48,244 nucleotides of DNA, from contig JAJYWS010000026.1 in the NCBI GenBank assembly GCA_021791335.1, positions 1 through 48,244 on the forward strand, given 5' to 3'. This document shows, in pieces, positions 1-10,400 of the stretch. Below the pieces are notes generated by a model. That model was not told the DNA's origin. It did no database searches and saw nothing but the letters and a program-made list of their open reading frames with translations. This DNA is from Thermoplasmata archaeon. Its GTDB lineage: Archaea; Thermoplasmatota; Thermoplasmata; Lutacidiplasmatales; UBA184. A program made the position numbers and the translations under genes. Position 1 is the stretch's first letter, and each line of letters opens with the position of its first letter.

Positions 1-2
1 AG

Positions 3-2195
3 TTCACCACGGGCTACGAGACCTACCAGACGGGGGTCGGGAACTATACGGTCGTGGAACGACCGGCCGCCGGCTGGACCTTCGCGGGCTGGGGGTCGAC
101 CTCCGGCATCCGGATGATCACCTTCGGAAGCACGTCGAACTTCGTCCTCGAAGGCACGCAAACCTACTACGGGATCGTGGCGGCGTTCTTCTCCCCGGCG
201 GTCAAGATCGTCGATTCGCCGACGTCGGGAGGCGAGGTCGCCTTGGCCAGTCAGGGTGACCTACCCCAGCCGTCCGGGCTCACCTACCTCATGTCCCCGG
301 GCACGTACACGCTCGCCGCGGCGCCGAACTCCACCTACGTGTTCAGCTCCTGGTCGGTCAGCAGCCCGGCCGCGCTCTGGATCACCAGCCCCAGCCGGGC
401 GATCACCAACCTCGTGGTCAACGAGTCCGGCACGGTGACCGCCAACTTCGCCTCCATGTCCGCCGGCGGGCTGGAACTCTGGCTCAACGACACGGCCGCC
501 GCGGGGGGGCGGATTCTCTTCAACTATCAGCTCTACTCCGACGGCCAGTCGAACGGTTCGGTCGGGGCCGGGGAGTATACGGCCTTCGCGATTCCGAATG
601 TGGGGTATCTCTTCAAGGGGTGGTCGACCCATGGCGGAATCACGATCCAGGGTAACGTGGCCACCATCGCCTCGGCGAGTGGCACCGGTTCGTTGACCGC
701 CCTGTTTGTGACCCGACCGGTAATCGTCGGGATGATCGGGTACGGAACCATGGAACTCAACCACGCCGTGGTGGGGACCGGTACCTCGACCCCGCTGACC
801 CTCGGCAACTACAGCGTCTCCGTGGTCCCCCCCAACTCGACCCGCTTCCTGGGCTGGGTCGCTTCCGGAGCCGTTTCCGTGCTGAATCCCGGCGCCGAGA
901 ATACGACCGTCGAAGTGAGCGGACCGGGTACCCTGACCGCGCAGGAGCGGGGAGCCCCCCTGGTGGCCGGTGCGGTCGGCACCCTCACGGTCGGTCCCAT
1001 AACCCTCGGCACCAACCTGACCCTCTTCGTCAACGCGACCGGTTCCGGGCCGTTCAGCGTGCTCTGGGCCGGCCTGCCCGGATGCACCGGCCGCGGGGGC
1101 AGGCTGTTCACCTGCGCTCCCACCCGGTACGGCATCTACAACGTCACGGCCTACGTCACCGACGCCTTCACCAACGGGGCCTACGCGCTCCCCTTGGAGC
1201 TCGAGGTCGTCTCACCGTTCGAGATCGTGAGCTTCCTCGCGGCGCCCAGCACCGTGGACCTCGGAGCGAACCTCACCGTCCAGGTGGTCGTTTTGGGCGG
1301 CACGTCGCCGTACACCTACTCCTTCAGCGGCGTTCCGGGGTGCACGGCGATCAACGGGTCCACCGACGTCTGCGCCCCGTCGGCGGTGGGCGCCTTCAAC
1401 CTGACCGTGGTCGCCACCTCGGGGAACGGGCTCATCCGGAGCCAGAGTCTGCCCGTACAGGTGAACCCGGCACTCGAGCTCGTTTCCTTCACCGCGACTC
1501 CCCGGGCCCTCACCCTCGGCGCCCCCCTGCATCTCGCGGCGCGGCTTTCGGCCGGGACCACCCCGTACCACTTCGAATATCTCGATCTCCCGGTAGGCTG
1601 TCACACGGTGGATGCCTCGACCCTGGCGTGCGTTCCCGGGGTGGCGGGGATTTACAACATCACCCTCTACGGGAACGATTCGGGTGGGGGTTCCGTCTCC
1701 CAATCCCTGGAGGTGGCCGTCAATCCTGCGCCCTCCATATCCAGCTTCGTCGCCGTGCCCAACTCTGTGAGTGCCGGATCGCCGATCGCCCTCACGGTGA
1801 ACGTGAACGGAGGCACCGCCCCGCTGACGTACAACTATACGGGGCTCCCGACGGGCTGTGCGAGCCAGAACAGCTCGGTCCTCACCTGCACCCCCCAGAT
1901 CCCCGGCCCGTACGTGGTCCGGGTGACGGTCACCGATGCGGACGGAGTGACGGCGACCAGCATCGTCGCGATCTCGGTCTCTTCGGCACCGGCGAGCGGG
2001 TTCTCGCTCTCGGGGAGCACGCTGCTCATCCTGGGCATCGTCATCGTGGCCCTACTGGTCGCCGTGGTGGCGGTGCTCCTCTTCCGCAAGCGCAGCCCGC
2101 CCGCTGCCCGAGCAACGGGACGACCGGCATCCCCCGCCCCCGCGGTTCCCCCCCGGAGCCCTCCGGGCGCGAACCCTCCCGGCCCGAGGAGCTGA
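3..2195 (+). CDS. Large secreted/membrane-anchored surface protein with tandem Ig/PKD-like repeats (5' truncated by window edge)
   Basis: Frame stays open upstream of the listed start to base 3 (FTTGYETYQTGVGNYTVVERP...), so the start at 54 is artificial. Repeats with paired Cys (LPxGCxxxNxSxLxCxP..GxYNxTVxVTD), a C-terminal TM helix and a basic/Pro-rich tail. Confidence 0.8.
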   Translation, partial: FTTGYETYQTGVGNYTVVERPAAGWTFAGWGSTSGIRMITFGSTSNFVLEGTQTYYGIVAAFFSPAVKIVDSPTSGGEVALASQGDLPQPSGLTYLMSPGTYTLAAAPNSTYVFSSWSVSSPAALWITSPSRAITNLVVNESGTVTANFASMSAGGLELWLNDTAAAGGRILFNYQLYSDGQSNGSVGAGEYTAFAIPNVGYLFKGWSTHGGITIQGNVATIASASGTGSLTALFVTRPVIVGMIGYGTMELNHAVVGTGTSTPLTLGNYSVSVVPPNSTRFLGWVASGAVSVLNPGAENTTVEVSGPGTLTAQERGAPLVAGAVGTLTVGPITLGTNLTLFVNATGSGPFSVLWAGLPGCTGRGGRLFTCAPTRYGIYNVTAYVTDAFTNGAYALPLELEVVSPFEIVSFLAAPSTVDLGANLTVQVVVLGGTSPYTYSFSGVPGCTAINGSTDVCAPSAVGAFNLTVVATSGNGLIRSQSLPVQVNPALELVSFTATPRALTLGAPLHLAARLSAGTTPYHFEYLDLPVGCHTVDASTLACVPGVAGIYNITLYGNDSGGGSVSQSLEVAVNPAPSISSFVAVPNSVSAGSPIALTVNVNGGTAPLTYNYTGLPTGCASQNSSVLTCTPQIPGPYVVRVTVTDADGVTATSIVAISVSSAPASGFSLSGSTLLILGIVIVALLVAVVAVLLFRKRSPPAARATGRPASPAPAVPPRSPPGANPPGPRS

Positions 2196-2257
2196 GGCGA
2201 CTCTTCCCGCACCGAGGCGCCGTGCGGCCCAAGGACAGCGTCGCGGAGTGAGGCCGG

Positions 2258-3715
2258 ATGCGCCGGGGCCGGACGGCCGAACTGGTCTACGGCTACCTCC
2301 AGCGGCATCCGAGCCTGCGCCGAGGACTCGAGGAGGGCATCATCAGCCCGACTGCTTTGGCGCAGTGGATTGGGTCGGCCCACCTCGCCCCCAGCTCCCG
2401 GGAGGCCCTCGCGGTCGGTATCCGACGCGTCGAGGTGACGCTCCGGGAGGAGCACCGGACCGCGGCCGGCCGGATCCCGCTCCGGGACGCCCGGCCGCGG
2501 CTCTATGAAGGCTACACGCTGACCCGAATCCAGGACCACCCGTCCACCTGGAGCGCGCTTGATGTCTGCGCCCCGGCGGTCGAGGCCGCCTTGGAGTCCC
2601 CCCGGGCCTTCATGGCAATCCAGCAGGGGGCCCCATCGTTGCTGATCCTCGCCCCCTCCGACCGGCTCGCCCCGCTCCTGGCCCGGATCCCGCCAGAGCT
2701 CCACCAGGGGATCTGGCCGGGGCTCACCGTGGCCGGGATCGACCTCGAGTCGGTGGCGCCCGAGACCCCGGGCGTCATCGCCGCTCTGGACGACACCCTG
2801 GCCCGGGTCAACCTGATCCCTCGGCTGATGCTCGGGGTCGGTCACGAGTTCCGATGGGTCGGCTCGTCGGAGTCGGCCCGCCAGATCGAAGAGTCGATCC
2901 GACAGCGGATGGAGGCGCCGGGCGCACTCTCTAAAGCGGCCCGGCGCCTGCCCAAGAACCGGGGGGCCGTGGTGGAGGCTCAGAACGACGCAGGGGCCAG
3001 TGCGGCGGAGGTGGCCCGGGCCTACATCGACCGGCACCCGAGTGTCGCCGACTGCCTGGCCTATGGCATCGTCAATGTGACGCTCCTCGCCCGACGGATA
3101 TCGGAAGAGACCCGGGATCCCCGGATCGACGCGTTGGAGATGGCGATCCGACGCTATCCGGTCCTGAGCGACCCGTCCAAGACCGTCGAGGGTCGGCTGC
3201 TGGAGGTCGTCGCGGCCAGCCGGGTGGAGGTCCGGACCCGGGTCGCCCTGGTCTCGATCCCGCCGTCGTCGGAGTTGTTGCGGACCATTCTCGCCCGGGA
3301 GGCGATGGAGGCCCGAAGCCAGCGTCGGCTCTTCCAGATCCTGCAGGGGCCCTCCCAGGTCACCATCCTCTGCGAGTCGGAGTACGTTCCCCTCCTGCGG
3401 GAGCACGCCCGGAGCCGTCGGGAGGTTGCGGCGATCTGGGACGGCCTCACGGCGCTCACCGTGGAGAGTCCCCGGGAGGTCTATGAGACCCCGGGGGTCG
3501 TCGCCTACCTCGCCGGGACCCTCTCCCGGCAACAGATCAACTGCGTCGAACTCATGAGCCTCAACACCGAGTCGACGTTTGTCGTCCACCAGGCGGACGG
3601 GCCGCGGGCCTTCCAGGCCCTGTCGGAACTGGTGTTCGACCTCAAGGGGAGTTCCCCGTCCCGGGAGGGGGTCACCCCCCGACGGACCGCCCGGCGCCTC
3701 CGGGGCCGGCCGTAA
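2258..3715 (+). CDS. ACT-domain-containing putative regulatory protein with internally duplicated architecture
   Basis: 485 aa. Two ACT-like segments (ETPGVIAALDDTLARVNLIPRLML and ETPGVVAYLAGTLSRQQINCVELMSL), each preceded by a similar helical segment (LQRHPSLRRGLEEGIISPTALAQWI / IDRHPSVADCLAYGIVNVTLLARRI). Confidence 0.65.
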   Translation: MRRGRTAELVYGYLQRHPSLRRGLEEGIISPTALAQWIGSAHLAPSSREALAVGIRRVEVTLREEHRTAAGRIPLRDARPRLYEGYTLTRIQDHPSTWSALDVCAPAVEAALESPRAFMAIQQGAPSLLILAPSDRLAPLLARIPPELHQGIWPGLTVAGIDLESVAPETPGVIAALDDTLARVNLIPRLMLGVGHEFRWVGSSESARQIEESIRQRMEAPGALSKAARRLPKNRGAVVEAQNDAGASAAEVARAYIDRHPSVADCLAYGIVNVTLLARRISEETRDPRIDALEMAIRRYPVLSDPSKTVEGRLLEVVAASRVEVRTRVALVSIPPSSELLRTILAREAMEARSQRRLFQILQGPSQVTILCESEYVPLLREHARSRREVAAIWDGLTALTVESPREVYETPGVVAYLAGTLSRQQINCVELMSLNTESTFVVHQADGPRAFQALSELVFDLKGSSPSREGVTPRRTARRLRGRP

Positions 3716-3809
3716 CGCCGCCCCGTCGGCATCCCGCCCGAGCCTTCGGCCGAGGTCGAAAGGAAAAATAGCAACGGCGCGATACGTGGGACGAGGGGCC
3801 AGTTCGGGA

Positions 3810-6800
3810 ATGAGGTCGAGGCTGGGCCGGGGGGCGCCGACGACGGGGGGTCGCTGCCCTCCGTTTTCCGTACTGGCGCTGTCCGTGGTCCTGGTGATCT
3901 CGGGCCTTGCGGGGGTCCAGACCGGCCCGACCGTTCGGGCTCCGTTCCGGGGCCCTGAGTTGCCGGCCATCCCGGACTCCTCCCGTGCCGGGTCGTCTCG
4001 GCCGGCCGGGCCCGGGGCCTCGGAGGGGTCGGACGGGGAGTACCGGGTCACCGAGACGCTAGTCTTGCCGAACGATTCCCTCCGAGCGGGCGAGTTCGCC
4101 GCCTCCAACGGGCTTGGGCCGGGTGCCCTGGTCTACGACTCGGGCCGCCGCGAGGTGTTCGTCGCCAACACCAATTCGAACTCGATCACGGCGGTCAACG
4201 GCACGACGGGCGCGATCGTCGGATCGCTGGCCGTCGGTCCCGGTCCGGCCTCGCTGGCCTACGATCCCTCCTTGGGGACCATCTATATCGCCAACGGGAG
4301 CTTCGGCTCTGTGGCGACCTCCCAGAGCTCGATCTGGGAGTTCAACGACACGACCTACCAGGGGTCGGCCATTCCGACCGGGACCGAGCCGAATGCCGTC
4401 GCCTACGACCCCCAGAACGAGGAGGTGTTCGTGGCCAACTCGGGGGCCAACACGGTCAGTGTCATCAACGCCACCAACTCGAGCTTGGTTGCGACGGTCG
4501 CCGTGCCCTCCGCGGCGTGGGGGATCGCGTACGATGCGTGGCTCAACGAGGTCGTTGTGGTCCTGATGGCCACCGGCAGCGTGACCTTGATCGACGCCGG
4601 CAACCTCACGATCCGGGCGACCGTGCCGGTCGGCCTCAACCCCTACGTCGCGACCGGGGCCGGCCCGGGCGGCGCCATCGTGGTCGGCAATGAAGGGTCG
4701 GACAACGTCACCGTCCTCAACGGGACGACCGGTCGGACCGTCGCCTCGATCCCGGTGGGATCGGTCCCCGACGCCGTCCAATACGATCCCCTCAACGGGG
4801 AGGTGTTCGTGGCCAACGCCAACTCGGACAACCTCTCGGTCGTGAACATCTCCCGCGATACGGTGGTGGGTTCGATCCCGGTCGGCAGCGGACCGGACGC
4901 CTTGGCCCTCAACCCGACCCACCAAACGCTCTACGTGGCGGAGGGCAACGGCAATGCGCTCACCTTCGTCAACGCCACCACCTGGGCGACCGGGAAGAGC
5001 TACCTTTTGGGTCTCCAGCCGGTGGCCGCGACCTTCGACCCCGTCCAAAACCAGCTCTACATTGGCGATAGCGACTCGGACCTGGTCTCGGTCGTCAACC
5101 TGACGGGACCGAACCTGGTCGAGAATATCCCGCTGCCCGACGATCCCGCCGCGGGCGCGTTCGATCCGGCGCTCGATCAGATCGCCATCGCGGAGTCCAA
5201 CGGGACCGACCTCGCCCTCCTGGATGGCGCCAACCTGAGCCAGGTCGGCCAGGTCGCGGTCGGGGCCGACCCGGATGCCGTCGCCTACGCCGCCGCCCTC
5301 GGCGAGTGGATCGTGGCGAACGGCGGCTCGGGGACGGTTTCGATCCTCAATGCGACCGACGACGCACCCGTGGCCAACCTGACCGTGGGGATCTATCCCG
5401 ACTCGATCGCCCTCGTGCCCGGCCAAGACCTCGCCGTCGTCGCCAACGGCTACTCGGACAACGTAAGCGTCCTCAATCTGAGCCTCAACCGGGTCGTCGC
5501 CACCCTGGCGGGCGGGCTGGACCCGGTCGATGTCGCATACGACCCGATGACCGCCCAGGTCCTGGTGGCGGATGCGCTCTCCGGCCAGATCGAGGCGTGG
5601 AACCTTACGGGGGGAAACTTCAGCGCGGCGAGTGTGGGGGCGACCCCCATTTCGGTGGCGGTCGATCCCGCCACCGGGGCCTGGATCGCCGCCGATCAAG
5701 CCTCCAGCAGTCTGGCCATCGTGCCGCCGGGGAACCGGTCGGTCCAAGGCCGGGTGACTGTCGGATCCGACCCGACGCAGGTGCTGGTCGATCCGTTGAC
5801 CGGGACGATCTACGTGGTCGATCTGGGGAGTGCCTCGCTCTCCGTCGTCGAGCCCCAACTGTATCCGGTGAACGCGAGCGAGTTCGGGCTCCCCTTGGGC
5901 ACCGGCTGGAGCCTGAGGCTCGCCGGCGGGCCGACCGTGGATTCGACCGCCCGCACCCTCGCCTGGAACCTGACCAACGGAACCTATCGGTATCAGGTCG
6001 TCTCGCTCTACCCCGACCGGATCGACCCCGCCCCGGGCAGCTTCGTCGTGGACGGTGCGCCCCTCGAGCTTCAGTTCCTCTTCCGCCAGCCCTACACCAT
6101 CTCGGTTGCGGAGATCGGCACCCCGAACGGCTCGGCCTGGTGGTTTAACCTCTCCGACGGGCAGAGCTTCGTCTCCCGGGGCCCGAGCCTCGAGTTCCCC
6201 CTAGTGAACGGGACCTTCGCCTACCTCGCGACGACCTCGGTGCCGGACCGGGCCCCGGTCTCGGGAGAGCTGAACGTCTCCGGAGCCCCCCAGAGCCTCC
6301 GGGTGCGGTTCCGTTCCCAGTTCCCCGTGACCGTGCTCGCCGTCGGCCTCCCCCCAGGGGCCGCCTGGACCTTCAACCTGAGCGGCGGCGGCGCACGAAC
6401 GACCGACGGCCTTTCGATGAGTTTCCCCCTCGTGAACGGCAGCTACGCCTACCGGGCGGGCGCTCCGGACTCGGGACGGATGTCGGTGTCGGGTCGCTTC
6501 AACGTGAGCGGAGCTCCCTTGGCCCTCACGATCCGATTCGTACCGTTCTTGAGCCCGGTGACCCTCACCGTGTCGGGACTTCCCGCCGGCATGGGCTGGT
6601 CGATCCAGTTCGAGAATGGGACGACCCTCACCTTCAGCACCAACCCCGTGGCCCTCGACCAGCCCAACGGGAGCTACACCTTCTCCGCCTCGGCGGCCGA
6701 CCCCAACTACGGGGCTCCGAGGGTCACCTATCGGGTGGACGGAAGCCCGGTCCAGCTCAACGTGGCGTTCCGCCTTCCGGACTACTCGGTCCGTTTCGTC

Positions 6801-7391
6801 CCGGTGGGAATCCCCGCGGGGACCCCTTGGTGGCTGGCCCTTCCGACCGGCACCTGGAGCAGCCCCTCGGGAGGCCCGATCGTATTGAATCTGGCCAATG
6901 GGAGTTACGCCGTGCGGGCCGGCTCCCAAACCGGTTCGTTCGAGGCTCCCCTCCATCTGTCGGTGGTGGAGGGTGAGAATCGGACCGTGATGCTCAGCTT
7001 CTCACCGGTCCTCTTCGAGGTCACCTGGGTGGCCATTGGGCTACCCAACGGCACCCCGTGGTCGGTCGCGGTCGACGGCGTCCCGGCCGTCTCCACGAAC
7101 CTCTCCATCGAGGCGGCGCTGATGAACGGCAGTTATCCGTTTTCCATCCGCGCACCGGCCGGCTATCGCGTCGAGAACCTTACGGGCGTCGTTCAGGTCC
7201 AGGGCCGGTCGGTCGTGGTCCAGGTCGACTTCCGGGCCAACGCCCCTCCCCCGGGCCCCGGGACCTCGGGCTGGCTCGTTCCACTCCTCGCGCTACTGGG
7301 GGTCGGTGCGGTCGCGGTGGCCGCCGTATCGCTCAGCCGGTCCCGAACCCGCCGGTTCCACGAGAATTGGGAACCCCCACGCCGCCGGTGA
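3810..7391 (+). CDS. Secreted YVTN-type beta-propeller surface protein with six C-terminal ~75-aa repeats and a C-terminal TM anchor
   Basis: ORF track begins at 3579, but a signal-peptide-like start is the ATG at 3810 (MRSRLGRG...FSVLALSVVLVISGLAG); an in-frame GTG at 3786 is also possible. About 14 blades of the type VFVANxxSNxxxVVNxTT..VxxIPVGxxPxxxAYDP. Six repeats of the type V..VGLPxGxxWxFxLxxG....NGSY. Confidence 0.8.
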   Translation: MRSRLGRGAPTTGGRCPPFSVLALSVVLVISGLAGVQTGPTVRAPFRGPELPAIPDSSRAGSSRPAGPGASEGSDGEYRVTETLVLPNDSLRAGEFAASNGLGPGALVYDSGRREVFVANTNSNSITAVNGTTGAIVGSLAVGPGPASLAYDPSLGTIYIANGSFGSVATSQSSIWEFNDTTYQGSAIPTGTEPNAVAYDPQNEEVFVANSGANTVSVINATNSSLVATVAVPSAAWGIAYDAWLNEVVVVLMATGSVTLIDAGNLTIRATVPVGLNPYVATGAGPGGAIVVGNEGSDNVTVLNGTTGRTVASIPVGSVPDAVQYDPLNGEVFVANANSDNLSVVNISRDTVVGSIPVGSGPDALALNPTHQTLYVAEGNGNALTFVNATTWATGKSYLLGLQPVAATFDPVQNQLYIGDSDSDLVSVVNLTGPNLVENIPLPDDPAAGAFDPALDQIAIAESNGTDLALLDGANLSQVGQVAVGADPDAVAYAAALGEWIVANGGSGTVSILNATDDAPVANLTVGIYPDSIALVPGQDLAVVANGYSDNVSVLNLSLNRVVATLAGGLDPVDVAYDPMTAQVLVADALSGQIEAWNLTGGNFSAASVGATPISVAVDPATGAWIAADQASSSLAIVPPGNRSVQGRVTVGSDPTQVLVDPLTGTIYVVDLGSASLSVVEPQLYPVNASEFGLPLGTGWSLRLAGGPTVDSTARTLAWNLTNGTYRYQVVSLYPDRIDPAPGSFVVDGAPLELQFLFRQPYTISVAEIGTPNGSAWWFNLSDGQSFVSRGPSLEFPLVNGTFAYLATTSVPDRAPVSGELNVSGAPQSLRVRFRSQFPVTVLAVGLPPGAAWTFNLSGGGARTTDGLSMSFPLVNGSYAYRAGAPDSGRMSVSGRFNVSGAPLALTIRFVPFLSPVTLTVSGLPAGMGWSIQFENGTTLTFSTNPVALDQPNGSYTFSASAADPNYGAPRVTYRVDGSPVQLNVAFRLPDYSVRFVPVGIPAGTPWWLALPTGTWSSPSGGPIVLNLANGSYAVRAGSQTGSFEAPLHLSVVEGENRTVMLSFSPVLFEVTWVAIGLPNGTPWSVAVDGVPAVSTNLSIEAALMNGSYPFSIRAPAGYRVENLTGVVQVQGRSVVVQVDFRANAPPPGPGTSGWLVPLLALLGVGAVAVAAVSLSRSRTRRFHENWEPPRRR

Positions 7392-7419
7392 TGAGGAGCG
7401 TCAGGCCCCGGTCTAGCGG

Positions 7420-7426
7420 TATATAA
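7420..7426 (+). promoter_or_regulatory. Archaeal TATA box (TATATAA) for the downstream surface-protein operon
   Basis: TATATAA centred ~26 nt before the GTG start at 7449, consistent with a leaderless transcript. Confidence 0.55.
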
Positions 7427-7448
7427 CCCCGGCCCACTATGCCGAACC

Positions 7449-10400
7449 GTGGCTCTGCAGAGGTTCCGCCCGGGCTGGGGTGGACGGAGTAGCCTTGGAT
7501 TTGGGATCGTAGTGGCCGTGACCCTCCTCATGATTGTAGGCGGGTCGGGGTGGCTCCCGACAGCGGGAACCTCGGGGGCCGGCTCGGCCGCGCCCACGAC
7601 GGCGGCGGCCATCTCCTCTCCGGGAGTTGTGGGGGCGGGATCCGGAACATCCGCCGCGCTGGTCAACGGCAGCTTCTACGGGGTCAATGATTCGGTCAAC
7701 CCGGTAGCCAAGGACCATGCTCTGTGCGGCCTGGTGGGATTTACGTCGTACAACTTTGGAACGGTGGTTGAGAATTTTACCTATCGTGATTGTGCCTCCG
7801 GTGCCCAGAACCCTTCGTTGGTCAACTTGGCCAACGGCAACGTCGGGGTCGGTTACTCGGTACTCACCAACCTGACCACCTCGACCTGCGCCGGCGCCCA
7901 GAACCACACCCTGAGCACGGTGGACTTCCGGGTTTCCGCGAACGACGGCACCACCTTCGGGCCTGCGGTGCAGATCTCGAACTCCACCTGCGACTACCTG
8001 CAGTCGATCGAGCCGGCCTTTGCCACCGGCCCCAACGGTCAGATCGACTCGGTCTTCGTGGAGGAGAACCAGAACAATTTCTCGCTCTGGAACCTCTCCA
8101 TGAACTATATCAACCGCAGCGCGGACGCTTTGGGCTTCACGGTCTCCAACAACAACGGGAGCAGCTTCCAGCCGGTCCGCACGATCCTGGCCGGCTCCAA
8201 CATCGCCCGGCCCCAGATTGCGACCTTCGGGCAATCGATCTACATCCTCTACTATGGCATCAACAACTCGACGACCAATCCATTGCCGGCCTCTCCGCTC
8301 TCGGTCGGGTCGTATAGTCTTCCCCCTACCTATCCCGTTACCCTCCGGATGATCTATTCGAACGACAACGGAGCGACTTGGAGCACCCCGATCACGATGC
8401 CCGGGCTCAACAAGGCCTACAATTACAGCGTCTCCTCCGCCTCGATGGCGGTCAACGCGACCGGCGTTGTGGGCGTGGTGTACGCCACCAACCTGAGTTG
8501 TGCCGAGTTCGTCTATTACTCCTTCAGCGGTTCGACCTACTGCGAAGCCTACGGCTATCAGCTGGTCAGCACCACCTCGTCGACCAACGGCACCAGTTGG
8601 ACACCCCTCTCGCTCATCGCGGGGCCGACCGAGGTCGGTGAGGTGCTCTGTGGTCAGTACACCACCGGGGTCGAGATCAACTTTGATTGCTACGCGAGCC
8701 CATTCCAGTGGGGGCCGTACGTCTCCTTCGAGTGGGGCGCCTCCAGTCCATCGACCATGTATGTCGCATGGAGCGGGGCGTACATCTACGACACGAACGG
8801 AACCATCTACGTCCCCCAGACCCGTGAGGGCTCGAACGAGACGGGGGCCAATGCCACTACCGCCACTTACTTCTACGGTGACGCCGGTCTCTTTTCGGGC
8901 GTCTCCTCCAACGCGGGCCGCTCCTGGAATACCACGGTTGTCGTTGCGCCCACGCCGATCGGAGGAATGGGGGACTACTACGTCAGCCCTTCCATCGCCC
9001 AAGGCAACGGCAAGTTGTACCTCACCTACGGAGTGCAGAACAACACCTACTGCTATGGGGGGTCGTGTAGCCCCGTTTCGGATGCCTATGCCTACTACAT
9101 CGCCACGGGGACGGGCGGGCTCCACTGGAACTCTCCCGTCCTCGTGACCTACGCCCCGGGAGCCTACTTCTACGGGATGGAAGGTTCCTGGGCCGGGTAC
9201 AACACCGCCAGCATTATCGACTCCAACCAGCTGGCGGTCTCGGCTTTCGCCCTTCCCCAGCCGTATCTGTTCAACTATTACTATGAGTACAAGATTATCG
9301 GAGGAATCTACTACTACAACTATTTCTACAACTACAGTGGTTCCGATAACCTGACGGTCGCCCACAGTTGGGATGGTGTGATCCACCCCATCACCTACCA
9401 GGAGGTCGGTCTGCCGACCAACAAGACCTGGTCGATTACGCTATCGGGCAATGTCTTCTCGACCAACCGGAGCTCCATTACGGTCCAGAACTTCCCGAAC
9501 AACACGGGAGTCCTCTTCTCGACCCCCGCCCTCCCCGTCGGTTTCTGGTCGCAGTATGAAGCCCTCTCGCCAACCGCGGGCTTTTATGCGTACAATCAGA
9601 CTCAGACCGTCAATGTCACCTATCAGGCCTTCTATGGGATCGAATTTTACTATAACCCCCTGTCGGTCCAGTTTGCCGACCTCTACTTTACTGTCGGGTC
9701 GGCATACTATGAGTACTATCACTACGCCACACCGGGCTACACCTACAATTATGTCTACCCCGCATTCCCGTGGTACTTCGCCAACGGGACCGCGTTGACG
9801 TTGGGCACGGCTGGGAACTTCAATGCTTATGCTCCAGTCTCCTACTATACCGGGACCGGGCAGGGATCTGTCAATGCCACCGGCGCCACCGCGACGGTGC
9901 ACACTGACGGCCCGATCAACGAGACCCTATGGTTCGGGGCGTTTGGAGTCTACAATGTGACCTTTATCCCACGCGGCCTTACGAATGGGCTCGCGTATTC
10001 GTTCCAATTCGACGGTCAGACCTACTCGGCGGTCTCCCCCGCCAACGTGACCATCCACGACGTCTATACCGGCTACTACTCGATCTCAGACCTCAAGGCC
10101 AACTCCTCGACCCCCGGGTGGATGTACTTTGGTCAGGCTTCCTCTAGCGGCCTTTTGGATGTCCCGGCCTCGCCCTACGTTTACCTGAACTTCTCCTACG
10201 CATATGTCGATGTGGCGGCCACCCCCGGGACCGTGAGCTTCCACGCGAGCCAGTTGCGGAGCGGCGATGTCTGGCGGATCGCCTTCAACGGGACCAGCCT
10301 GAGCTCTACGACGCCTTGGATCAACATTACCACTCACCCCGGTACCTTCCAGGTCACCGCGTATCCGGTCGAAGCGTCGGCCAACGATACCGTAGCCTAC

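Noticed and set aside
1082-2251. 389-aa alternative-frame ORF overlapping the first surface gene
   Set aside because: Arg/His/Pro-rich shifted-frame shadow; the frame-3 product has conserved repeats and a TM.
1835-4108. 757-aa minus-strand ORF antisense to the surface protein and ACT genes
   Set aside because: Low-complexity Arg/Gly/Pro-rich antisense frame typical of GC-rich DNA; plus-strand frames have clear domain signatures.
7437-9386. 649-aa minus-strand ORF antisense to the sialidase-like gene
   Set aside because: Asp/Val/Gly/Arg-rich antisense shadow with no recognisable motif; the sense strand encodes clear Asp-box repeats.
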